64,000 bases of DNA from Linanthus parryae (taxonomy: Eukaryota; Streptophyta; Magnoliopsida; Ericales; Polemoniaceae): contig JALGPY010000001.1 of NCBI GenBank assembly GCA_023055425.1, positions 117,285,057-117,349,056 of the forward strand, given 5' to 3'. Both the position numbers and the translations under genes were made by a program. Within the stretch, counting starts at the first letter, position 1; each line of letters begins with the position of its first letter. The notes beneath the pieces were generated by a model. That model saw only the letters and a program-made list of their open reading frames with translations. It was not told the DNA's origin and did no database searches. This document shows, one piece after another, positions 1-10,393 of this stretch.

Positions 1-764
1 GGATTTTGGACTTGATGCATGCTTTTGCTTAATTCTATGAACGTTCTTGTTAGCTTATCTATTCTTGTACTTATTTATTAATGTTCTTGGCTTGATCACC
101 CGTAGAATGTTACTTGTTGATAGAGTTGCACGAAAGTGAATTCTTTGAGACGTGTTAAAGAATAGTTAGGTGATCTTGTAGTTTCTTGAGACTGAGAGGA
201 GATAGGAACTTGATCAATCGTGTGAGGGTAGTTTCGGTTGATTTAGTTAGAACTTAGTGAATTCGGTGGACCGATAGGACCCGGTGAACGAGCCTAACAA
301 ATCAATTAGATTGTAGTAGTAGACGGAGGTGGACCGAGAGGACCCGAAATCTATTGTTTACACAAATTCACGTGAGATCGAGAGAAGATCGTGATGAGCA
401 TTACCCGATATAACTAGAACGTGAGTAGAGTGTTTCAAGCATAACCCGGAAATCGTTAACAACCCTATGGATCATCAATTTCCTAGTTCTTCCTTATTAA
501 TCGTAGTCAATCTCAAGTTATTTTCGTTTAAAAATTGAAAACCCTACAAAAATAATTAGTACTTGTTATTTAATTTACGTCGCTTGTTTGTGGGCGACAA
601 CGTTACAAATTCAAACAACTTTTTACCGGCCACTTAGATCTCCTATAACCACTTTCTAGTCAATTAATAATCGTAAATTCCCTTGGGTTCGATACTCGGA
701 GTCGTGAAATACTCCATATACTACTTGACCGTGCACTTGCGTATACACGTAAGAAATCGTGTCA
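1..764 (+). repeat. 5' LTR of Athila-like element (partial)
   Basis: Identical to 8611-9374 except for one base and without indels. The first about 820 bases of this LTR lie outside the window, judging from the complete 3' copy. It ends in ...gtgtca, seven bases before the primer-binding site. In the family this end carries the R/U5 part of the LTR, so the promoter (U3) of this copy is mostly off the window. Confidence 0.95.
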
Positions 765-770
765 AGTTTT

Positions 771-788
771 TGGCGCCGTTGCCGGGGA
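771..788 (+). other. Primer-binding site, tRNA-Asp type
   Basis: tggcgccgttgccgggga is the reverse complement of the 3' end of plant tRNA-Asp(GTC) including CCA. It is the site where first-strand cDNA synthesis starts. A tRNA-Asp site is typical of Athila and related plant Ty3/gypsy elements. Confidence 0.85.
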
Positions 789-903
789 ATTTAACGGTTT
801 ATTAGTTTAGTAGAAATTGATTAGGATATCTCTTTTACTTTTTGTTTAATTAGCTACTTGTCTTCTCACTTGTATCTGAGTCTGCTTTTCAGGTCATCAG
901 TGT

Positions 904-2092
904 ATGTCCAGGATCCCTAGAGAACTTGTGCCCCCACTTGAAGACCCAGAGCAGTTATTCAGAGATCATAGGAGAAGACAGAAACAGAGCACTATGGGTG
1001 ATCAATTGACCAACGCGCAGCTCAATGAGAAAATGGAAGAGTTGGCGAAACTGTTGAATGATCGCAACGCCCAGACACCGTACAACAAGTCTGGGCAGGC
1101 TATTGTGGATAAATTCCAAACGTCCACGTATGGACACAATCCGGCAATTGTAGTGCCAGACATACAAGCTGAGCATTTTGATCTCAAGCCAGCTACGATC
1201 CAGACAGTCACCAATCAGTTTCCAGTTTTATGGGAACAAGGATGAGGATCCCAACGATTTCATTGGGAAGTTCAATGCTTATATCAAGACTGTGAAGTAT
1301 AAGAACGTGACTCCAGAGACATTGAAACTTATTCTATTTCCCTATTGTTTGAAAGGTGCACCTGAGAAGTGGCTTGAGTCGAGAGCTCCGGATTCAATCA
1401 CTACATGGGCTCAATGTGTGGATGAATTCATGGCAAAGTTTTACCCAGTTCAGCGGGTGATTGAGTTACAAGGTGATATCCTTGGCTTTCAGCAGCAGGC
1501 CCATGAGACCGTGGTAGAGGCGTGGGATAGATTTATGCATTTGATCAGGAAATGCCCAAATCACGATTTTGGGGACTACAAAATTTTGCAGGTCTTCTAC
1601 CATGGCTTAGAACGCCATAACCAGGAGCTGGTTAACAGAGAAGCTGGAGACAATTTTCTGTACTCTGTTGACAAGGAAGGAGCCTATGCGCTCATGAAGC
1701 AGCTCGCTAAGCAGGACTCACAACTCTATGATTCCAGGAGATTATCGGCATTGCCTGAGCCTAGAGATGATGAATGGAAGACTGGGATCAGCAAGATGGT
1801 GTCAGATTTAGCCAAGCATGTGTATCGGGATCATAAGCCAGTTGCAAGAGTAGAGGAGCAGGAATTTGATTCAGCCTTGGCCCAGATTGCAAGTGAAGAT
1901 GTGAACTTTGTGGGGGCACAAGGACAGCGGCAGAATTGGAACCAAGGGAACTACAGACCAGGCACAAGAGATCATCCAGGTTTCAGGTATGGGGATCAGT
2001 CTGGAGCTATATACGCACCTGGGTTTCAGCACATGCCGCAAGCACCAGTGTCGCAGGCTCCGCCACCGGCTGTTGTAGCGCCAAACCCATAG
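904..2092 (+). pseudogene. gag: Gag polyprotein, frameshifted
   Basis: Structural protein of the retrotransposon particle. The reading frame opens at the ATG at 904 (MSRIPREL...) and runs to a stop at 1245. The continuation lies in another frame: from about 1225 it reads FYGNKDEDPNDFIGKF, the start of the retrotransposon gag domain. That domain continues with typical blocks (LILFPYCLKGAPEKWLES, AQCVDEFMAKFYP, ETVVEAWDRF) to a TAG at 2090-2092. One indel near 1205-1235 therefore breaks gag, and the TAG separates it from the downstream protease frame, which is otherwise in the same frame. A glycine/proline/glutamine-rich stretch precedes the TAG. Given the near-identical LTRs, the lesions were probably present in the source copy. 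Family identity is well supported; loss of function is inferred. Confidence 0.85.
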
Positions 2093-3328
2093 ATTTCTGT
2101 ACTCACTAAGGCGTTGACACAGCTGAGTAACAACATGAACGATATGACCACGGCGGTCAATGCTATGTCTTCTGATTTGCAGGCTACGAAGACTTCTCTT
2201 CGTGCACTAGAGGTTCAAGTTGGGCAAATTGCAACGCAATTATCTGCTATAGCACCTGGTTCTCTACCGTCTGAAACAGAGAATGTGCGCCAGGTAAATG
2301 CCATTACCACTCGCAGCGGGGTTTCGTTGACTGATCCACCATACCCGAGCCATGCCAGAGTTGAAGCGTCAAAAGCTAAGGAGCACGAGGTCTTCGATTC
2401 TGAGAAGACACCTGTCATGGTCCCCCAATCAAAGGGCATGACTCCACATGATGAGGAAAATTCCAATGAGGTATTACCACCACCCTCTTCTTCTAAAGAT
2501 GTACCTTTTCCATTGAAAAGTAGAAAGAAGAAGGATGACTCTGAGGAGTACAGGAGATTTCTCAATATTTTCTCCAAACTGCACATAAACATTCCGTTGA
2601 TTGAAGCGCTGCAGAAAATGCCTAAGTATGCGCGGTTTATCAAGGATGCAATCTATGGGAGAAAAGCTATGGATAACTTTCAGACAGTGAAACTGAATGA
2701 GCAGGTGAGTTCATGTGTCTTGCATGGGCTACCCAAGAAGAAGAAAGATCCAGATAGTTTTGTGATTGAGGCTACACTTGGTGGGGCATATACAGGCAGG
2801 GCTCTATGTGATTTGGGGGCGAGTGTCAACCTGATGCCGCTTTCAGTATTTAAAAAGCTAGGTGTGGGGGAGCCTAGTAAAACCTGGATCAATCTGCAGT
2901 TCGCAGATAAGTCGTCCAAGAAGGCCATTGGGGTGGTAGAAGACTTACTTGTGAGGGTTGGTAGTTTGATCATGCCAGCTGATTTTGTGATCCTTGACAT
3001 GCCAGTTGGTGACGTTCCTATCATTCTTGGTAGGCCCTTTCTGGCTACTGGTCGGACTTTAATTGATGTGGAGAATGGAGAGTTGATCATGAGGGTCAAC
3101 GATATTGTTGAGACCTTTCAGGTTTTCAAACCGACTCCTCAGTACACTTATGAGGTGAAGCCAGACTTGCCATTTCCTGTGAAAGTTGTGCGTGGAATTT
3201 CAGAGCTGACACAAGGAGATCCGCCAGATCCTAAGGGTAAAGAATCGAGTGTGCAGGCGCACGAGGTAGTCATGAATATCCAGCGCCAGAAGTTGGATGC
3301 GACACGACCTGCCAAACCACCTTTCTGA
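2093..3328 (+). pseudogene. Gag C-terminus and aspartic protease region
   Basis: Open frame continuing gag after the in-frame TAG at 2090-2092; the first ATG is at 2135 but no independent start is convincing. The N-terminal third has a heptad-like stretch (NNMNDMTTAVNAMSSDLQAT), then low-complexity sequence. The C-terminal half carries a retropepsin-like domain: ALCDLGASVNLMPLSVF, with catalytic Asp in D-L-G-A-S, a later hydrophobic VPIILGRPFLATG flap/ILG motif, then GRTLIDVENGELIMRV. This is the usual protease arrangement of Athila elements, where DLGAS replaces DTGAS. The frame stops at 3328, where reverse transcriptase should follow, and none does. Whether a protease can still be made depends on reading past the TAG. 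Confidence 0.82.
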
Positions 3329-3370
3329 GCTTCGTGAGGTAACTGGGTCGGGCCGTCGACCGTAAATTAC

Positions 3371-3397
3371 AAAGCGCTTGTTGGGAGGCAACCCAAC
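3371..3397 (+). other. Athila-type conserved motif after pol
   Basis: The stretch aaagcgcttgttgggaggca followed by acccaac is a conserved non-coding block that, from general knowledge of Athila elements, lies just downstream of the pol stop. Here it lies 43 bases after the protease stop, which locates the junction of the pol deletion between about 3200 and 3371. Confidence 0.6.
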
Positions 3398-6300
3398 GTA
3401 TTTTATGCATTAGTGTAGAGAGTGTGTTTTAAATACTGTTGTGTGCGTTTTTAAATTCCGTTTTGTTATCTGAGGGGTGAGAGAGCGAGAATTTGACATT
3501 TGAATTGAGTCTCCGCACGTTTACAGGTTATTACGAGATTCGGACTCCCCTTCTTGATGTGCGTAGACTCGCATGGAAATGCGCGCATCGGAGTTCGGAC
3601 GTAAAAGAAAGGCGGAAATTGAACGAGAAAGATGTGATCACGACGATATTTCCGAGGACGTGGGAAACGTGTCACGAAAAGTTGGCTCAAGAACAAAAAG
3701 AGGAACATGGAATTCAAGCTAAGGATCCTCGAAGATCAAGTAAAGGAAACGGATCAAAAAAAAAAAAAAAAGAGAGAGCAGCAGTTCCAGCCCCAGACTG
3801 GTCGTATGATCAGCCAACTGGTCGTAGGACCACTTTTTACTTAGTCAAAATGTGGAGAACAAGCAAAACCATGCTTCTGCTGGTCGCAGGACCAGTACTA
3901 GTGGTCGTACGACCATGATGGGCGCGGGCGAAATTTTATTAATTATCCGGGGGTATATTTGCTATTTTGGGAAAAGTTTGAAGACAAGTCGTGAGGAAGC
4001 TTCTTCCCCTTCAGACGACGAACATCAACAGACAGAGCCATAGCATCTCATGTTTCTCAATCGGAGCTCTTCTCCCTCGATTCTCCGGCGAGCTGTTGAG
4101 GTTTCACCGTCGCACCTTCTCACCAGCGGCGGCCTCTATTTCTCACTCCGGCGACCCCAGCAGCCCCACCCTCTCTCTCCCCGACGGATTTCACGTCGCC
4201 CTCTGGGCCACCAATCGAACCCAGCGCTCCGCCCTCTATCACCCGCCTCAATTCCCGACCAAGAAACCGCAGGACCCCGCTTGAATTGGCGACAGAAACA
4301 AAACCCCTCTCCCCTGTTTCCGATCAGAGAACCGAAACCCAGCCTGCCATGGACGACGGCGAAGAGCTCGCCTAGTCCAGACGACCCAGAACCTCCTACC
4401 CACCGTCGATTGGACCTCCTCACTCAGCGTCTTCACTCGACACCACCCACAACCACCGAATCCAGCTCTGATTTCGTACCAGAAACTCGTCTTCGCCACT
4501 CACTGCTGCGGCCATGGCTGGGATCGAGCCTCTGTTTCTCTTCTGTGGCTCTGTTTCTGCGCTGCCCTGCTCTCTAGTTCTTGCGGCCTTGGCTCTCCTT
4601 TGCTTCGGTACAAGTGGTGCGGTGACTGGAGTAGGTGGATAACTGATGAAGGCCGGTGGTTATGGTGGTTAATTAGGTGGGTTTGTGGTGTTTATTAGCA
4701 GAGGTGATGGTGAATTGGTGAAGTAATCTGCCGGGTTTAGGATCAGCTGGGTTACTGAATTGGGGAATAAGGTGGCTGGGTTGGCAAGGGTAATGGTGGT
4801 GGTTGTGAATTGGGCAATGGAGAAGGAGGCAGTGGCGTATTGGTGGAGTTCAAGGTCTGTTATGTCGGTGAAATTGGGGGGCTGTACTAATTGTGTGAAA
4901 ATAACTTCCTCCTGCTTAACACTAGGCATTGTGTGTGACTTTTGGACAGAGTGTCTAAGAGTTTGAAGAATGAGCTAACCATAGGTCTCCACTTGTGATA
5001 ATATTTTGGCGTGTGGGGCGTTAAGAAAGGACCAAGCAATAAGAGTATTATGCAGGATATGGAGCAGCTGATAAGGATTAGTTCGAGTTCGAAATTGGAA
5101 AAGGGTGCAAAATTTGACGAAGACATCGACCCCGGTGTGCTAGTTCACACTCGACCGTTACAGGAGCTCACATCACGAGCTCGGGGATTCTTCGTTCTCT
5201 ATTCGTTAGCAGCAATGGATCAATCGACCCCGGTGTGTTTCACACACTCGACCGCAAGGGAGTTTGCATTGTTCTGGACAATGTTTGCTTGGGGATTGTT
5301 CTTGCTATCTCAGCCAGCATCTATCGGATTTCGTCCCCGACTTTGTGTCGGTTGTGAGTTTCTTTTCTCTCTCTTTACTTACCGTTTAGGCACATCGTAC
5401 TTGCTCTAGGATTTTATTTTTAGAATTCTAGGGAATTACTTGAGTACTTGCTTAATTTCGGTACACACAACTTGTCACGTGCACGTAGCTTGAATTATCT
5501 CTAAATTTGTTGTAGCTACTTTCTTGTGCCGTGACTTTGACTCCGAGTAGAATCACCGCCCCTCACATTTGAATGCCGAGTCTTCTTGGTTGATCTCTAA
5601 ATTCGTTGAGGACAACGAAGCAGTATAGTGTGGGGGGATTTTAGCTATTTGCTAGCCAGTCAGTGTCTGCATCGCCATGTTTGCATATAGTTGTTTGTGT
5701 CGTATTGTGTCTAATTATGTAGTCAGTGTCGTGATATTGTGATAGTATGTCATATTGTGTTGTGTTAGTCGTGTATATACTTGTTTGTGTTTGTGTTTGA
5801 TATTTCACGTTGTCTTATTTGAGTCTACCTACCCTGTCGAATGTCTTGTGTAGTTTCGTTCGTGTCGGCTTGCATGTAGTGTAGGAACTATATGAAAAAA
5901 AAAATAGAAAAATATCAAAAAAAAAAAATAGAAAAAAAAATCAAATAAAAAAAATTGAAAAAAAAATTAAAAAGTGAAAATTTTGAGAAAAGGGCCATCA
6001 AAAGAGGCTAAAATTTGATAAATCACGAAGTGTGAGGACTTTAGGCGTAGAGCATGATTTGCGACCGAGAGTGACGACGTGAGTCCCCCCTAGCAGGTAT
6101 AGAGAGACTTTCTTTACGGGAGTGCCTACCTATTTCTAACACTTACGTGATTTTCAAAGTCAAAGTGTGTGCCTATTTTCTTACAAGAGCTGAGCTAGGT
6201 GTGAGCTAAACAAGCCGAACATCCATGTGTACGTCTTAGGTAGTCGCCAACCCGCCTCGTAGTGGCACACGAAACAGCTGTGCGAGGTGTGTATTAGAGC

Positions 6301-7779
6301 ACTCACTGCTTTTAGAACTCACCTTGTAGGACCATTAGACGCCCTAATTTGAACCTTGGATTCTTTGCTATCCTTCGGACCTAGGGTGACGATTCTTGGC
6401 CTTCATCACAAATTGATTAGAATCACCACTTTAGTGCGTCACGAGGGGGTTGTGTAGTTGAGGGGGTTCGATGAGGGAGTGATTATACAATTCGTTGAGT
6501 TCTACATCTCGCTTGCACTTTATTGATTATCTACGAGGGGATGCGAGGGTGAGTGAGGCTTGCGCACTTCGGTGTGGCGGTGTCCCATGCCATTACATCA
6601 TGGACACAGTTGTGGAGAGCCATGAGTGCGTGAATCTAATACGCACGAAATTGGGTTGGGAGAACTTAATTGGTGGATCGTGCTAGGTACCGGTTTTGAT
6701 TACTTTGGTGTAGGAGGATCGGTTGGATTATGCACGAGATACATTCATCTTCGGGACTACTTGAGAGGGGATATGGTTACATTCGAGTGTGGGGGTGTCG
6801 ACTTTTGACTTCGGACATTGATTGTGAGCTTGAGACGACTCCACTGCCACACATTTACTTCATTGATTTTGCGGCTTGGATTTGACATGGACTTTGATTG
6901 AGTTAGGAGAAGATGATATTTCTATGTGATATTCATTCATCGATTTACGTGTTTCCTTCTCCTAGCATATGTGATTGTTATTTGAAGACCACTCGGATAT
7001 TATTTGTGCATTGTGATGGTATTTTGAGAGAACTGAAAAGAAAAAGAAAGAAAAAAAAAAGAAAAAAGAAAAAAAAATGAGAGAAAAAAAGAAAAAGGAG
7101 AGATTAAATAAAGTTTGAGTTGGAATTGAATTGGAACGAGTGGTGGAGCTACTTTGACGACGACGGTTCACGTTTCATGCACGACGAACGACGATGGCCA
7201 CGAAGATCACTAGTGTACCGGGGTTTGAGGGAATTGAGGGCCGGAGGTGGTGAGCTTTGGGTTTTGGTTCCTATCATCGTGGTGAGGGTGTGTGAGATGT
7301 GGGTTTTGATGTGAGAATGTGACGCTTAGGACTTGATTTCGACGAGATTATCTCTATGTCCCTAAGCCTCATCATGTGAAAACCGTTAGCGGATTAGGAG
7401 CTCGGACCTTGGATGTGGCTTTGCCTAGCGTAGTCTCTTATTTCGTGGCACACGCGAAGAGGTAGCGTACTCTTGTACTTAGTAAAGTTAGGCTTTCTAT
7501 ACTAGCTAGGGGAGAGCCGTGGTGTCGAGTTTAGTTTCAACTCATGCTTTGTTCCTAGAATTCTCATCACTTCATGATAATCGATTCAAGCCAATGGAGA
7601 TTGACCGATCTCAACCAAAAAAAAAAAGATAAAAAGTGTGTTTTGCGTATATATGTGTTTGTGTAGGATCGAGTCGTAGTTTGCATTTGCATCATATTGT
7701 TGCATTGTCGAGTCTTGTGTCGGTTGTGTCTTGAGTCGGCTAGTAAATAGTGGTTTTACTCGGGACGAGCAAAAGGTAA
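3398..7779 (+). other. Long non-coding interior of Athila-like element
   Basis: A stretch of 4.4 kb with no convincing protein. In autonomous Athila copies an env-like frame may lie here; none can be read. It holds a palindrome cluster (3799-3915), a C-rich segment at 4050-4580 with open frames that look like base-composition artefacts, a duplicated tcgaccccggtgtg motif (5126-5139 and 5224-5237), A-rich blocks at 5893-5985 and 7036-7100, and otherwise unique AT-rich sequence. This resembles the large non-coding interiors of LARD-type derivatives. Confidence 0.7.
3799..3915 (+). repeat. Four 14-bp palindromes TGGTCGYANGAYCA
   Basis: Copies at 3799-3812 (tggtcgtatgatca), 3819-3832 (tggtcgtaggacca), 3881-3894 (tggtcgcaggacca) and 3902-3915 (tggtcgtacgacca). 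The last is a perfect palindrome and the others are one or two changes from it. Function unknown. A related 14-mer (tgctcgtacgagca) occurs at 40134-40147. Confidence 0.8.
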
Positions 7780-7792
7780 GTGTGGGGGTATT
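7778..7792 (+). other. Polypurine tract before 3' LTR
   Basis: aagtgtgggggtatt precedes the most likely LTR start, TGATAAATC at 7793. A gtgtggggg core at this place is usual for Athila-type elements, where it primes plus-strand synthesis. An alternative LTR start is the TG at 7781. Confidence 0.6.
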
Positions 7793-9374
7793 TGATAAAT
7801 CTCTTTTAGGAGTTATTATTATACTTTCTTAGTACTTGTATTAGTCTTATTTCACATGATTTAGATGTTATATTTGCACAAATATGTGAATTTGACTATT
7901 TCTAAGCATAAGAGTGAAAAGTTGTGTTTCTAGCTTATTTGTGCATGTTTTCTCTCATATTTGCTATGATAATTGCACAGGTTGTTTAGTGTTGTGTATC
8001 TCAGGTAAAATAGGTGCAATGGAGCTTATGAGATGCTTGGATATGCTTGGAATGGAGCTAGATGAAGAGGAGAAAAGAAGACGCAAAAACGAAGCAAAGT
8101 TGGAAAAGTCACTCCTGACCAGCCTGCACTCTTTTCGATGCCCAGGAAAATCTACAATGAATTTTGAAGCAAGGCTTGCGGCATTGGAAAGTAGACATCT
8201 TTAGCTTCCCAACGGTATATGGTAGGCCCAAAGACGAGTCCGTATGAGGGAGATACAGCCCGCGCAAAATCAGCAAAGAATTCTGTCCGGGAATTACAAA
8301 GTAGAGGGGCTGAAGTGCAAATTCGGCATATTTTCATTAAAAAGCGTGCCCAGCTGGTAGAAAACGGGGAGGACGACCTAAGAGACATACATTGACGCAT
8401 CTTTGAAGTCTTTGGAGCTAGGGAAGAAGGGAGAACAAGCTTGGAGCAAGGATCATCAATTACATTGAAGATTTTAGCGTTTGATCTTCGTTTCTTCATC
8501 TTTTCTTCATGAACTCTATGATTTTGATATTGTTGAACACTATTATGTCTAGCTAAACTTCTTAAAGCTAGGTGATTGATGAAAAACTAGGGTTTGTTGG
8601 ATGATTTTCCGGATTTTGGACTTGATGCATGCTTTTGCTTAATTCTATGAACGTTCTTGTTAGCTTATCTATTCTTGTACTTATTTATTAATGTTCTTGG
8701 CTTGATCACCCGTAGAATGTTACTTGTTGATAGAGTTGCACGAAAGTGAATTCTTTGAGACGTGTTAAAGAATAGTTAGGTGATCTTGTAGTTTCTTGAG
8801 ACTGAGAGGAGATAGGAACTTGATCAATCGTGTGAGGGTAGTTTCGGTTGATTTAGTTAGAACTTAGTGAATTCGGTGGACCGATAGGACCCGGTGAACG
8901 AGCCTAACAAATCAATTAGATTGTAGTAGTAGACGGAGGTGGACCGAGAGGACCCGAAATCTATTGTTTACACAAATTCACGTGAGATCGAGAGAAGATC
9001 GTGATGAGCATTACCCGATATAACTAGAACGTGAGTAGAGTGTTTCAAGCATAACCCGGAAATCGTTAACAACCCTAGGGATCATCAATTTCCTAGTTCT
9101 TCCTTATTAATCGTAGTCAATCTCAAGTTATTTTCGTTTAAAAATTGAAAACCCTACAAAAATAATTAGTACTTGTTATTTAATTTACGTCGCTTGTTTG
9201 TGGGCGACAACGTTACAAATTCAAACAACTTTTTACCGGCCACTTAGATCTCCTATAACCACTTTCTAGTCAATTAATAATCGTAAATTCCCTTGGGTTC
9301 GATACTCGGAGTCGTGAAATACTCCATATACTACTTGACCGTGCACTTGCGTATACACGTAAGAAATCGTGTCA
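7793..9374 (+). repeat. 3' LTR of Athila-like element
   Basis: About 1582 bp, beginning TGATAA and ending GTCA. Its last 764 bases match the window start with one mismatch. The next bases (atcgt, 9375-9379) would be the 3' copy of the target duplication; the 5' copy lies off the window. Confidence 0.85.
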
Positions 9375-10393
9375 ATCGTACATTAAAAGAAGCTCTTTTA
9401 AAGGGCGAGCTTGTCATGAAAAGGCTTGAATTGTTGCTCCACTTTGCGCTCTCTTGCTTAGCACTCGTCATGATCAAGATGGAATAAGTTCGGGCTTGCC
9501 AAAGCAAGGTGACTTAGTTCATGGAGATATGACGCGACGACACAAGCTAGTAATGTGTGACTGCTGAAACAAGATGTAAAGCGCAACTAAGCTACTTCAA
9601 TAAGATTGAAAGCTTAGAGACTGGGAGTTATCTATGAGATAGATAATGAATAAATGGCTATTCTACCAAATGGACCGAGAATTGCATTGGATGCAATTAT
9701 AGTTTTGTTTAAAGGTGATTTACTCAATATGATTGAGAGTCGTACAAAGCACTTAAAAAAGGGCATAAGCAAAACTGTTAATAGTTAACAGCATGTGTAA
9801 GGGGAAAATATTTGCGCCAAACCCATGGGTATAAAGTAAGCTTGTTGCTAATACCAAGTTGCTTTAAAAACCCATAGGTAGTGTAGAAGAAGAGAAACTG
9901 CCCAAAGTACCTGGCAGGAAATAATAAAGGAATTATGAATTCCAACATAGTTATTTTTGTTATAAAAGTCAATGTGTCTATCTCATCATCATTAGTATAA
10001 GATACTATATGAGGATCTCACATTTATAGAAGTGTGGAGGATCTCAAGAGATGAAGGCAATTGGATAAAGAAGAAAAAATCCTGCATGGGGCAATGAAGC
10101 AAAGGGTTGCTGAATTAGCCGTATGAAATTATTTATACCTTTAGGAAATTTTTCATGAATTAGACAAAAGTGATTATGTCCCTACTATGAGTAGGTTCAT
10201 TATCACAATTTCTTGTTTGGACAAGAAAGCTCCCTATCATAATAAAGGACAAATGTTGTTCCATTTATTCTGATAAGCATTATTGTAATGCAATTTTGTC
10301 TAATGGATTGTATATCCTTGATCATGATAATATCATCTATAAAATTAATACCAAGAGGTTTGTATATAATGATATGAACTTCACTCATCTTTA

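Larger units (their letters stand above)
1..9374 (+). mobile_element. Athila-like non-autonomous LTR retrotransposon
   Basis: Two direct LTRs flank an interior of about 7 kb. Bases 1-764 repeat at 8611-9374. Directly inside the left LTR is a primer-binding site matching tRNA-Asp, as in Athila/Tat elements. The interior codes only for gag and an aspartic protease. No reverse transcriptase, RNase H or integrase motif was found in any frame up to the 3' LTR. The motif at 3371-3397, known in Athila elements downstream of pol, follows the protease almost at once, so pol seems to have been deleted cleanly. The left LTR is cut by the window edge. The visible LTR parts differ at one position (T468 versus G9078), which implies recent insertion. 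The element lies inside a copia element whose interior resumes at 9375. The Athila assignment is inference from PBS, protease and the conserved motif. Confidence 0.88.

Noticed and set aside
3493..4043. Open frames after the Athila protease as an env-like gene
   Set aside because: No transmembrane segments or env-like motifs; frames overlap the palindrome cluster and end quickly.
4050..4577. Open frame of 175 codons rich in Pro, Ser and Arg
   Set aside because: C-rich base composition opens several frames on both strands here; there is no domain, and it lies in the non-coding interior of the Athila-like element.
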